In this document: in pieces, positions 1 through 5,277 of the stretch
Layout: each line of letters opens with the position of its first letter
How positions within the stretch are numbered: the stretch's first letter is position 1
Assembly: GCA_002084435.1 (NCBI GenBank)
Contig: NBLG01000042.1
Span: forward strand, 1 to 5,277
Length of the DNA stretch: 5,277 nt
Source: Tenericutes bacterium 4572_104
GTDB lineage: Bacteria; Bacillota_I; Bacilli_A; Izemoplasmatales; UBA5603
Reading direction: 5' to 3'
Translations under genes and position numbers: made by a program
Notes under the pieces: model-generated
What the model saw: the letters and a program-made list of their open reading frames with translations, nothing else
Databases searched by the model: none
Told to the model about the DNA's origin: nothing

Positions 1-467
1 TATCTCAGTTGTATTTCCCAACGAGTTAAGCTTACCATGATTAAATAATCATAGTTAACAAGACTAGCCCCAAAGCCATAGACTATGGTTAGCTTGTCTT
101 TTGATAGTTCTTTATTCAATTGTTCAATGAGATTCATTTGATAGAAGTCTTCAATAGTGTGATGGCTATAAAAACCAAATACACGATCATCAAAGAGATT
201 ATCTTTGATAATTTCATCGTATTCAGCTTCTGATTTAGAATAATCTTCAATAAATATTATTTTATCGGGATTTAATTTCTTAATAATATCTTTTTTTAAT
301 ATCTCTAAATCAATTCCGGGATAGGTTTCAAAACACAAAATACCTTTTTTAATCTTTTTTAATTCAGATATTATTTGTTTTTTACCAAGCCAAATTTCTT
401 TTAAAGAATCACTTATTGAAATTATAGGGAATCTATCATATTGTGATTTGAATTTTAAATAACTCAT
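1..467 (-). CDS. N-terminal part of a probable long-form class I mannose-6-phosphate isomerase (partial)
   Basis: The ATG at 465-467 overlaps the DUF624 gene's TGA (ATGA). From there 155 codons stay open to the window edge, so the C-terminal part, including any cupin domain, is missing. Visible are a start MSYLKFKSQYDRFPII, a motif CFETYPGIDLE (about residues 45-55), DDRVFGF (about 93-99) and IVYGFGASLV (about 128-137), followed by LTRWEIQLR at the cut. From memory, this series (YPG, DDRVFG, YGxGA, RWEIQxR) marks the N-terminal domain of long bacterial PMIs of about 580 residues, which interconvert mannose-6-phosphate and fructose-6-phosphate in the cytoplasm. The N-terminal domain has a nucleoside-kinase-like look; its function is not known to me. 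No metal-binding cupin residues are in view, so activity cannot be judged. Being last in the visible operon fits intracellular processing of an imported sugar. An alternative is a free-standing kinase-like protein. Confidence 0.68.
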   Translation of the reverse strand, partial: MSYLKFKSQYDRFPIISISDSLKEIWLGKKQIISELKKIKKGILCFETYPGIDLEILKKDIIKKLNPDKIIFIEDYSKSEAEYDEIIKDNLFDDRVFGFYSHHTIEDFYQMNLIEQLNKELSKDKLTIVYGFGASLVNYDYLIMVSLTRWEIQLR

Positions 468-1078
468 GCATTTTCCTCTTCTAATTCGTTTGATTTCCAT
501 AGTTCGTAATAAGGTTTTAATATTTTTCTTAAATGATAGGTGATTAAATATCCATAAAATCCTATAGCGATTACTAAAAATACAGGATGGACGTAGAATA
601 TAAGTATTAATATAAAAACAATACTACCTATAGCTTTTATATTAGTCCATATATTTATATTGCTTAAAATAATTACGTTTTTAACCATATCAATTTGTCT
701 TTTTGTTTTAAACAAAGCAACTATAGGAAAGTAATAGATAAAAAAGATAAGCCATTGATACATTCCTACAATTGATAGTATTAGTAATATGTCGCTATTA
801 TTAGCTAGTGAAGTAATATACATAAAGTATATTGAGGCTAGTAAAATAAGAAGAATTACCCAAACCAAGGTATTTTTAAAAAAGCTATCTTTAAAGCCTT
901 TTTTAAATTCAAGCAATACACTTGTAGGTTCATCTCTTTCTATTATTAAATAGATTACTCTAAACATAGCTGAAAAAGCGGCGCCAGCAGTTAAAAGGAT
1001 GCCAAAAAGGCTCGTAAATATCCAAAGAAAATTTACGAAAACTATATCCATAGTTTTTTTATAAATATCTTTCAGCAT
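464..1078 (-). CDS. DUF624/YesL-like integral membrane protein
   Basis: This 204-residue protein has about five hydrophobic segments, near residues 12-46, 69-90, 97-122, 147-166 and 168-182, and an acidic C-terminal tail ending EEENA. The opening NFLWIFTSLFGILLTAGAA, then an amphipathic FKKGFKDSFFKN stretch before the second membrane block, and the internal FPIVALFK are typical of the DUF624 (YesL) family, whose members are about 200-220 residues. In Bacillota, YesL-type genes recur in operons with family-1 binding proteins and MalF/MalG permeases, as here. No catalytic role is established; an accessory or regulatory role for the transporter is only inferred. The start at 1078 is supported by an in-frame TAG at 1088-1090, although its GAGG (1091-1094) lies 12 nt upstream, farther than usual. 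The stop overlaps the next gene's start. Confidence 0.86.
   Translation of the reverse strand: MLKDIYKKTMDIVFVNFLWIFTSLFGILLTAGAAFSAMFRVIYLIIERDEPTSVLLEFKKGFKDSFFKNTLVWVILLILLASIYFMYITSLANNSDILLILSIVGMYQWLIFFIYYFPIVALFKTKRQIDMVKNVIILSNINIWTNIKAIGSIVFILILIFYVHPVFLVIAIGFYGYLITYHLRKILKPYYELWKSNELEEENA
473..478 (-). promoter_or_regulatory. Ribosome binding site of the isomerase gene, inside the DUF624 coding end
   Basis: GAGGAA lies 5 nt before the ATG at 465-467 and is made from the DUF624 glutamate codons. An earlier ATG at 469-471 is out of frame and reaches a stop after 11 codons, so 467 is the chosen start. With the ATGA overlap, this suggests translational coupling of the two genes. Confidence 0.75.
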
Positions 1079-1103
1079 CCTAATAAACTACCTCGCTAGT
1101 AAA

Positions 1104-1931
1104 TTATTTTTTAATTTTCATGAATACAAATACAGCCCCACCAAGTAAAGCTAATCCGCCAACGATAGTGCCTACTATAGCTCCAGTATTAGTGAAAGTT
1201 CCTGTTAAAGTAAAATCATTGCTTTCAACGAAAATACGTTTTCCTGTGCCTTCTCCGTCTTCTGCATCTGGATCAAAGTATGGTAATTCTTGATACATTT
1301 GGTCACTTATTTTTACTGTGTATCCAGCTAATACTGAGATATCTGATTTAGTTACGAATCCAGCTAAATCATCAGCTACATAGATATCATTCCATATTCC
1401 ATCAATTGCCCAGTCTAGTGAAGCTTCAACGATAGCTTTAGATTCTGAGAAAGTAACTTCTTTTTTGTAGAGTCCACTAACTGTTAATTTAGGCAATTCA
1501 TCGTCATTGAAATCTGACCAAGAAAGGTTTGGAGAAAGATTAACTAGTTCTTCATATTTAGCTAAGAAATCTTCCCAACTGTCCCATGTATAAGTCAAAG
1601 TGAAATAACGATGATATCCATCGATTGTAGATGGTTCAACTGTAATAAAATCTGGGGCATTTTCTTCAAGCCAAGTTTGGATTGCAGGTAATCCTCCATC
1701 AATATGTTTGTTATTGATTACAGCGCCTTTACCTTCTGTTTGATCTGGGTCATCAGGGTTGATGATTGGATCATTTGATAAAGTGTCATCCATAACATCC
1801 AATACAATTGTTCTTTCGCCAGAGCCATCAGCGTTAAATATAGTTGTAACTCCAATTTCTCCTGGCCAACATGCGCTTAGAGCTAATGCTAAGCCTAACA
1901 TTAAAACTACTGATAAAATTCTTTTTTTCAT
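1104..1931 (-). CDS. Lipoprotein of unrecognised family with lipobox and C-terminal transmembrane anchor
   Basis: The 275-residue product begins with a lipoprotein signal peptide: basic MKKR, a hydrophobic run and the lipobox LSAC, with the lipidated cysteine at residue 21. The exported part (22-249) is acidic and rich in Asp, Glu, Trp and Tyr. It starts with IFNADGSGERTIVLDV (31-46) and has an Asp-rich linker (49-65) and a second acidic stretch (220-228). Residues 251-271 form a Gly/Ala-rich transmembrane helix followed by KIKK, so the protein seems tethered at both ends. The DGSG beta-strand opening plus C-terminal helix loosely resembles LppM/DUF3153-like lipoproteins, but I cannot assign a family. 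It lies between the permease and the YesL-like gene, 32 and 25 bp away, so it was probably recruited to this uptake operon. A strong AAGGAG (1938-1943), 6 nt from the ATG, fixes the start. Function unknown. Confidence 0.85.
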   Translation of the reverse strand: MKKRILSVVLMLGLALALSACWPGEIGVTTIFNADGSGERTIVLDVMDDTLSNDPIINPDDPDQTEGKGAVINNKHIDGGLPAIQTWLEENAPDFITVEPSTIDGYHRYFTLTYTWDSWEDFLAKYEELVNLSPNLSWSDFNDDELPKLTVSGLYKKEVTFSESKAIVEASLDWAIDGIWNDIYVADDLAGFVTKSDISVLAGYTVKISDQMYQELPYFDPDAEDGEGTGKRIFVESNDFTLTGTFTNTGAIVGTIVGGLALLGGAVFVFMKIKK

Positions 1932-1937
1932 TTTTCT

Positions 1938-1943
1938 CTCCTT
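1938..1943 (-). promoter_or_regulatory. Ribosome binding site of the lipoprotein gene
   Basis: AAGGAG with a 6-nt A-rich spacer precedes the ATG at 1929-1931. It sits in the longest gap of the window (1932-1963, 32 bp), which is otherwise AT-rich and shows no convincing hairpin or promoter. Confidence 0.8.
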
Positions 1944-1963
1944 TATTTTGTTAAATTTATATA

Positions 1964-2878
1964 TTAACTTTCTTCACCTAAATAAACTACATATTTATTC
2001 AAGCGTAATGCAAACATAGTAATTATCAAAATTATTACTAAAAGTATCCAAGCCATTGCGCTTGCCATACCCATTGAGTGATCGTTCATCATTTTATCGA
2101 ACATATAATATGCATAGTAATATGTTGATCTTGATGGACCACCATTTGTCATAATATAGGCAATGGTAAATACTTGAAACCCACCGATAATACCCATAAT
2201 AAAATTAAAGAATATTGATGGAGTCATTAGTGGTAAGGTAATACTGAATGTCTTTTGAATCCAGTTAGCACCGTCTACTTCTGCGGATTCATAGAGTGAA
2301 ACAGGTATATCTTGCATCTGCGCAAGATAGATTACCATCGAGCCTCCCGCAGTCCAAAGTCCCATTAAAATCAGAGTCATTTTTGAGGTGCTAGCAGCTT
2401 GGTACCACTGAAGTGGTTCCATACCTAAGAGTTTATATATTGGTTTTAAGATTTCATTGATAATACCAAAGTTTGGTTGAAATAACCACATCCATAAAAG
2501 TGCCATAGCCACGATACTTACTACGTTTGGTAAATAAAACAAAGTCCTATACAAGCTCATTCCTTTTATCTTATTGTTCAATAACAAGGCTAAACTAATT
2601 CCTACAACAAGTCCTAATGGAACTGATATTAAAACATGATAAAACGTGTTATAAAGGCTTTGCCAAAAAATCTCATCGTTAGTAAAAAGAATTATGTAAT
2701 TCTTTAATCCGATGAATTTTGGCGTACCTATCATATCATAGGTTGTAAAACTGATGTAAAGCGATGCCAAAATCGGAAAGGCACCTAAAACAGTTATACC
2801 TAGTAACCAAGGTGACGCAAATAAATGTCCGATTAAATTTTCTTGTTTTCTTAGTTGTTTGATTGAACTTGTCTTCAT
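1964..2878 (-). CDS. Carbohydrate ABC transporter permease, MalF/LacF/UgpA type
   Basis: This 304-residue inner-membrane subunit forms half of the sugar translocation channel together with the permease at 4211-5080. It has the usual MalF-like plan: a short cytoplasmic N-terminus, a first helix with FASPWLLGITVLGAFPI (20-36), FIGLKNY (55-61), and helices near 80-100, 115-133, 168-186, 222-240 and 272-292. The cytoplasmic EAA loop that docks on the ATPase is ESAEVDGANWIQKTFSITLP (197-216). MTNGGP at 243-248 matches the conserved TNGGP of this subfamily. The length is normal for sugar permeases of this type without MalF's large periplasmic insertion. It starts 8 bp after the binding-protein gene. 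The substrate is set mainly by the binding protein, so only a sugar or oligosaccharide can be inferred. No ATPase gene is in view, which is usual for systems sharing an MsmX-type ATPase. Confidence 0.95.
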   Translation of the reverse strand: MKTSSIKQLRKQENLIGHLFASPWLLGITVLGAFPILASLYISFTTYDMIGTPKFIGLKNYIILFTNDEIFWQSLYNTFYHVLISVPLGLVVGISLALLLNNKIKGMSLYRTLFYLPNVVSIVAMALLWMWLFQPNFGIINEILKPIYKLLGMEPLQWYQAASTSKMTLILMGLWTAGGSMVIYLAQMQDIPVSLYESAEVDGANWIQKTFSITLPLMTPSIFFNFIMGIIGGFQVFTIAYIMTNGGPSRSTYYYAYYMFDKMMNDHSMGMASAMAWILLVIILIITMFALRLNKYVVYLGEES

Positions 2879-2881
2879 AAA

Positions 2882-2886
2882 CTCCT
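2882..2886 (-). promoter_or_regulatory. Ribosome binding site of the MalF-type permease, very close to its ATG
   Basis: AGGAG begins directly after the binding-protein TAG stop (2887-2889) and is only 3 nt (TTT) from the ATG at 2876-2878. The spacing is shorter than usual, but no later start fits: the next methionine is at about residue 49, past the first membrane helix. Stop and ribosome binding site touch, so the ribosomes probably re-initiate here. Confidence 0.7.
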
Positions 2887-4200
2887 CTAATTATTTACTG
2901 AATTATAGTTTTGTTGTTTCTCTAAATAATGATTCCTAGCTGCTAATAAACCTTCTTCTGGTGTTAATTCTCCGTTTAAAATTTGAGTATAATATGGTTG
3001 CCAATCATTTCCATGCCAGCTTGGTGCATATGGAACATATACTTTATCTCTAGCATAGTCAACTTCAGCTAATAATGCTTGCATGATTGGTTTATCTTTT
3101 ACATATTCGTTCATACCATCGATATGTCCCATTATCCAACCATTAATTTCCGCTAATTTAATTTGTACATCTTCTGATAACAAGTATTTATAAAATTCAA
3201 AAGCTCCCTGTATCTCAGCTTCAGTATTATTGCCGTTATTGTACATTTCTAAACTAAAACCAGATCCCCAATTAACATGGATTCCATTTTCATCAGGAAT
3301 AGGAATCATACTAACTCCGTAATCAAAAGTAGCTCCAGAATTAATTATAGTTTGATATAATCCATCATTTCCAATAATCATCGCAACTCTTTCAGCTGCA
3401 AATGGATTAAGCCCAAGCATAGTATTGGCTTCTCCAAAAGCATTTAACTGAGTTCTTGTGAAATTGTTGTTGAAATCTAAAATCCAATTTAAAACATCAA
3501 TGTGCCCTTGAGTGTTTAATGTTGGATTTAGGTCTTCATCAAAGAAATCAAGTCCTGCTTCCCAAAGCCAACCATGGTAAGTTGCGTCTCCATATGTTGG
3601 ATCAAATCCAAGCCTTTCAATTGAGCCATCATTGTCTACCTTATCAAACATCTTCGCTATGGTTTTTAATTCTGACCAAGTTTCAGGCACATCATCTTCA
3701 GTAAGACCCATTTCTCTAAACATATCTAGATTGTAATACAATGCTCTTGTAGTGGCTGTAAAAGGCATTGCATATAAATCCCCTTCATATGTCGCAAAAT
3801 CCATCTGTGATTGACGGTATTCATCCAGGTCAATAGTGTTAACTCCGGTTGTATCGTTTTCCATTAAGGTAGTAATATCAAATAAAGCTCCTGTGGATGC
3901 TCGAGATACCACATCGTCAATTGTGGAAAGCCCAATGTTTGGAGCCGTTCTTGAAGCTATAGCTACACTTATTTTGTCCCAATAATCCCAAAATGAAAAA
4001 CCAATTCCTTTAACAACATATAAATCTTGACTATCATTAAAGTCATTAATTACTGTTTTCATCCCTGAATATGAAGGGCTTCCTACCGGAGACATATGCC
4101 AAAAGATAATTTCTGTTTTATCTGTATCTGTATCTTCAGCACAACCAAAAATGCTTAAAGCCGTTAATAGAAAAAGTAATGTTAATAATAATTTTTTCAT
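2887..4200 (-). CDS. Extracellular carbohydrate-binding lipoprotein of an ABC transporter (family 1 SBP)
   Basis: This 437-residue protein is the substrate receptor of the importer. Residues 1-19 are a signal peptide (MKKLLL, a hydrophobic run, then IFGC), with Cys20 as the lipidation site, so it is anchored outside the membrane. The mature part follows the family 1 (COG1653, MalE/UgpB-like) pattern: a first strand EIIFWHMSP (30-38), GDLYAMPFTATTRALYYNLD (140-159), PETWSELKTIAKMF (172-185), an IPDENG/NWGSGFSLEMY region (301-320) and FEFYKYLLSEDVQIKLAEIN (335-353). Many Trp and Tyr residues (for example W34, W71, W74, W211, W213, W311, W355, W395 and W400) are candidates for stacking on sugar rings. 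The length is normal. The gene sits between the two permease genes instead of before them. Its AGGAGG site is the best in the operon, fitting the need for more binding protein than permease. The specific sugar cannot be determined. Confidence 0.95.
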   Translation of the reverse strand: MKKLLLTLLFLLTALSIFGCAEDTDTDKTEIIFWHMSPVGSPSYSGMKTVINDFNDSQDLYVVKGIGFSFWDYWDKISVAIASRTAPNIGLSTIDDVVSRASTGALFDITTLMENDTTGVNTIDLDEYRQSQMDFATYEGDLYAMPFTATTRALYYNLDMFREMGLTEDDVPETWSELKTIAKMFDKVDNDGSIERLGFDPTYGDATYHGWLWEAGLDFFDEDLNPTLNTQGHIDVLNWILDFNNNFTRTQLNAFGEANTMLGLNPFAAERVAMIIGNDGLYQTIINSGATFDYGVSMIPIPDENGIHVNWGSGFSLEMYNNGNNTEAEIQGAFEFYKYLLSEDVQIKLAEINGWIMGHIDGMNEYVKDKPIMQALLAEVDYARDKVYVPYAPSWHGNDWQPYYTQILNGELTPEEGLLAARNHYLEKQQNYNSVNN

Positions 4201-4206
4201 ATATTT

Positions 4207-4213
4207 CCTCCTA
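4207..4213 (-). promoter_or_regulatory. Consensus ribosome binding site of the binding-protein gene, overlapping the permease stop codon
   Basis: TAGGAGG includes the TAG stop of the upstream permease (4211-4213) and the full AGGAGG core, 6 nt before the ATG at 4198-4200. It is the strongest site in the window and may raise binding-protein synthesis within the polycistronic message. Confidence 0.85.
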
Positions 4214-5080
4214 TCCTTTTATTCCTGTAAAAGTAATTCCTTCTATAAAGCTCTTTTGAGCTATGAAAAATAATATTAAAGTCGGTAACATAATTAAAAT
4301 ACTCGCAGCCATCATAAGGTCGTATCTACCACCAAATTGCGTTTGGAATGATCTAAGTCCAATAGCTAAAGTCCAATGATCAGGATTTGATAAGAAAATC
4401 AAAGGTCCAAAGTAATCATTCCAAGTAACCATAAAGGTAAATAAAGCTACGGTTAAAAGTGCAGGTTTTGATAAGGGCAACATGATTTTAAAGAAGATTT
4501 GTAGATGATTTGCCCCATCTATAATTGCGGATTCCGTTAACTCCTTAGGAATTCCCTTAAAGAACTGTCTTAATAAGAAAATATAGAAAGCAGCTCCTCC
4601 CCCAAAGAAAGCGGGAACAATCAAAGGTAATCTTGTGCTCAACCAACCAATATAAGAATACATTATATAGGTTGGGATTAAGATTACTTGAATAGGAATC
4701 ATCATGGTAGCTAACATAATAACGAACCACTTATCTCTACCACGCCATCTAAGCTTTGCGAAAGCATAGGCAGCTGTAGTAGCTGAAAATAAGGTCCCTA
4801 TAACTGATAAAGTAACTATTATTAAACTGTTTTTTAAATACATAAAGAATGGTATCTTAGTTACAGCTGTAACAAAATTCCCCCATTGAGGATCTTTAGG
4901 AAAGAATTGTTGGAATCCAAGTAAAAGTTCTTGCGGGGTTTTTAAAGCTGTAAATAACATCCATAAAAAGGGAAAGATAAAGCCAAAACTAGCACAAATC
5001 AAAACAAAGTGAAGAATCACTGCTTTAATTAAATTTCTTTGTTTTTTAGTTAATTTTGGTTTTTTTATTTCTTCTGTCAT
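4211..5080 (-). CDS. Carbohydrate ABC transporter permease, MalG/LacG/UgpE type
   Basis: This 289-residue inner-membrane protein is the partner of the MalF-type subunit at 1964-2878. It has a lysine-rich cytoplasmic N-terminus (5-20) and six membrane segments, near 20-46, 80-108, 118-141, 151-173, 205-230 and 255-275. FPFLWMLFTALKTPQEL (36-52) is typical of the MalG-like first helix and its exit. The ATPase-docking EAA loop is ESAIIDGANHLQIFFKIMLP (183-202). WNDYFGPLIFL (220-230) and the final GITFTGIKG (281-289), close to the usual G(L/I)TxGAVKG tail, confirm an intact C-terminus. The length is normal. GAGGAA (5085-5090) lies 4 nt before the ATG, immediately after the upstream stop. Here the MalG-type gene comes first of the three transporter genes, whereas it usually comes last. 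Confidence 0.95.
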   Translation of the reverse strand: MTEEIKKPKLTKKQRNLIKAVILHFVLICASFGFIFPFLWMLFTALKTPQELLLGFQQFFPKDPQWGNFVTAVTKIPFFMYLKNSLIIVTLSVIGTLFSATTAAYAFAKLRWRGRDKWFVIMLATMMIPIQVILIPTYIMYSYIGWLSTRLPLIVPAFFGGGAAFYIFLLRQFFKGIPKELTESAIIDGANHLQIFFKIMLPLSKPALLTVALFTFMVTWNDYFGPLIFLSNPDHWTLAIGLRSFQTQFGGRYDLMMAASILIMLPTLILFFIAQKSFIEGITFTGIKG

Positions 5081-5084
5081 ATTC

Positions 5085-5090
5085 TTCCTC
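5085..5090 (-). promoter_or_regulatory. Ribosome binding site of the MalG-type permease gene
   Basis: GAGGAA follows directly on the TAA stop (5091-5093) of the upstream gene and precedes the ATG at 5078-5080 by 4 nt. The 10-bp gap holds nothing else, so the permease must be co-transcribed with the gene upstream. Confidence 0.75.
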
Positions 5091-5277
5091 TTATTCTATT
5101 TCATTTAGATAAATAAACCTTGGTCCATAGATTAATCTATTAGACATATTGTGGTCAAAATTATATGTGTTTGTATTATAACTTACTAGAATACGTTTGC
5201 TTTTAGACATATTAGGATGAGCTTTTGCATTGTATGTATAAGTAGTTGATTTAAAGATACTTTGTTCTGGAGTTATA
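5091..5277 (-). CDS. C-terminal end of a probable DUF4185/DUF5005-like glycan-acting protein (partial)
   Basis: One minus-strand frame is open from the window edge (first full codon at 5274-5276) to a TAA at 5091-5093, giving 61 residues. The other frame checked through this region stops early. The visible part reads TYTYNAKAHPNMS (12-24), then RILVSYNTNT (28-37), and ends RLIYGPRFIYL (47-57) with four more residues. From memory, a YNAKAHP strand, an (L/V)SYNTN strand and a final YxPRF strand close the beta-propeller fold of DUF4185/DUF5005-type proteins, which are related to glycoside hydrolases and usually secreted. In that fold the C-terminal strand often pairs with the N-terminal blade. 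I infer a surface enzyme or binding protein supplying the importer; the catalytic residues and any signal peptide lie outside the window. That a coding end is present is much surer than the family name. Confidence 0.62.
   Translation of the reverse strand, partial: ITPEQSIFKSTTYTYNAKAHPNMSKSKRILVSYNTNTYNFDHNMSNRLIYGPRFIYLNEIE

Noticed and set aside
469..471. Alternative ATG for the isomerase gene
   Set aside because: It is out of frame with the conserved protein and hits a stop after 11 codons.
1086..1103. Possible small hairpin before the DUF624 gene (ACTA/TAGT around GCGAGG)
   Set aside because: The stem is only 4 bp and AT-rich. It encloses the GAGG, so a regulatory role is conceivable, but a match this short is expected by chance, and there is no U-tract for a terminator.
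1932..1963. Possible internal promoter in the AT-rich 32-bp gap before the lipoprotein gene
   Set aside because: TATATT/TTAA-like strings occur by chance in such AT-rich DNA and no paired -35/-10 boxes with proper spacing and start point can be placed without crossing the ribosome binding site.
1759..2019. 86-codon plus-strand open frame
   Set aside because: It lies antisense to the lipoprotein start and the permease end, shows no protein-family pattern and has no convincing ribosome binding site; both minus-strand genes are clearly real.
3519..3704. 61-codon plus-strand open frame
   Set aside because: It is wholly antisense to the binding-protein gene, with low-complexity Leu/His/Gln composition typical of a shadow frame.

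Overview
The window is a compact stretch of AT-rich DNA in which every recognisable gene lies on the minus strand. In transcription order (right to left) they are: the C-terminal end of a gene resembling DUF4185/DUF5005 glycan-enzyme proteins (5091-5277, cut by the window edge); a MalG/LacG-type ABC permease (4211-5080); a family-1 carbohydrate-binding lipoprotein (2887-4200); a MalF/LacF-type ABC permease (1964-2878); an unrecognised lipoprotein with a second, C-terminal membrane anchor (1104-1931); a DUF624/YesL-like membrane protein (464-1078); and the N-terminal part of what looks like a long-form class I mannose-6-phosphate isomerase (1-467, cut by the window edge).

The spacings are 10, 10, 8, 32 and 25 bp, then a 4-bp ATGA overlap. 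No gap is long enough for a separate promoter plus terminator, and I see no terminator hairpin. The simplest reading is one operon running through both window edges, with its promoter and operator to the right of 5277. There is no gene-free stretch longer than 32 bp.

The genes suggest one pathway. A secreted or surface glycan-acting enzyme (inferred from its tail only) may release oligosaccharides. The lipoprotein binds them and the two permeases import them. An unlinked multi-sugar ATPase of the MsmX/UgpC type is presumably used, since none is encoded here. A cytoplasmic isomerase could then pass a mannose-derived phosphate into glycolysis. YesL-like proteins commonly sit in such operons, but their biochemical role is not established. 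The substrate cannot be read from the sequence; mannose or mannosides are only hinted at by the isomerase.

The organism is probably a low-GC Gram-positive relative: a Bacillota or Mollicutes-type lineage such as Acholeplasma/Izemoplasma-like or Erysipelotrichia-like bacteria. Evidence is the high AT content, strong AGGAGG-type ribosome binding sites, two lipobox lipoproteins and the MsmX-type transporter layout. Tryptophan is read from TGG and TGA is used as a stop at 464-466, so the standard code applies and Mycoplasma/Spiroplasma-type code 4 is unlikely. I found no mobile element, CRISPR array, RNA gene or clearly new system. The most unusual items are the doubly anchored lipoprotein, the permease-binding protein-permease gene order and the probable DUF4185-like tail upstream.
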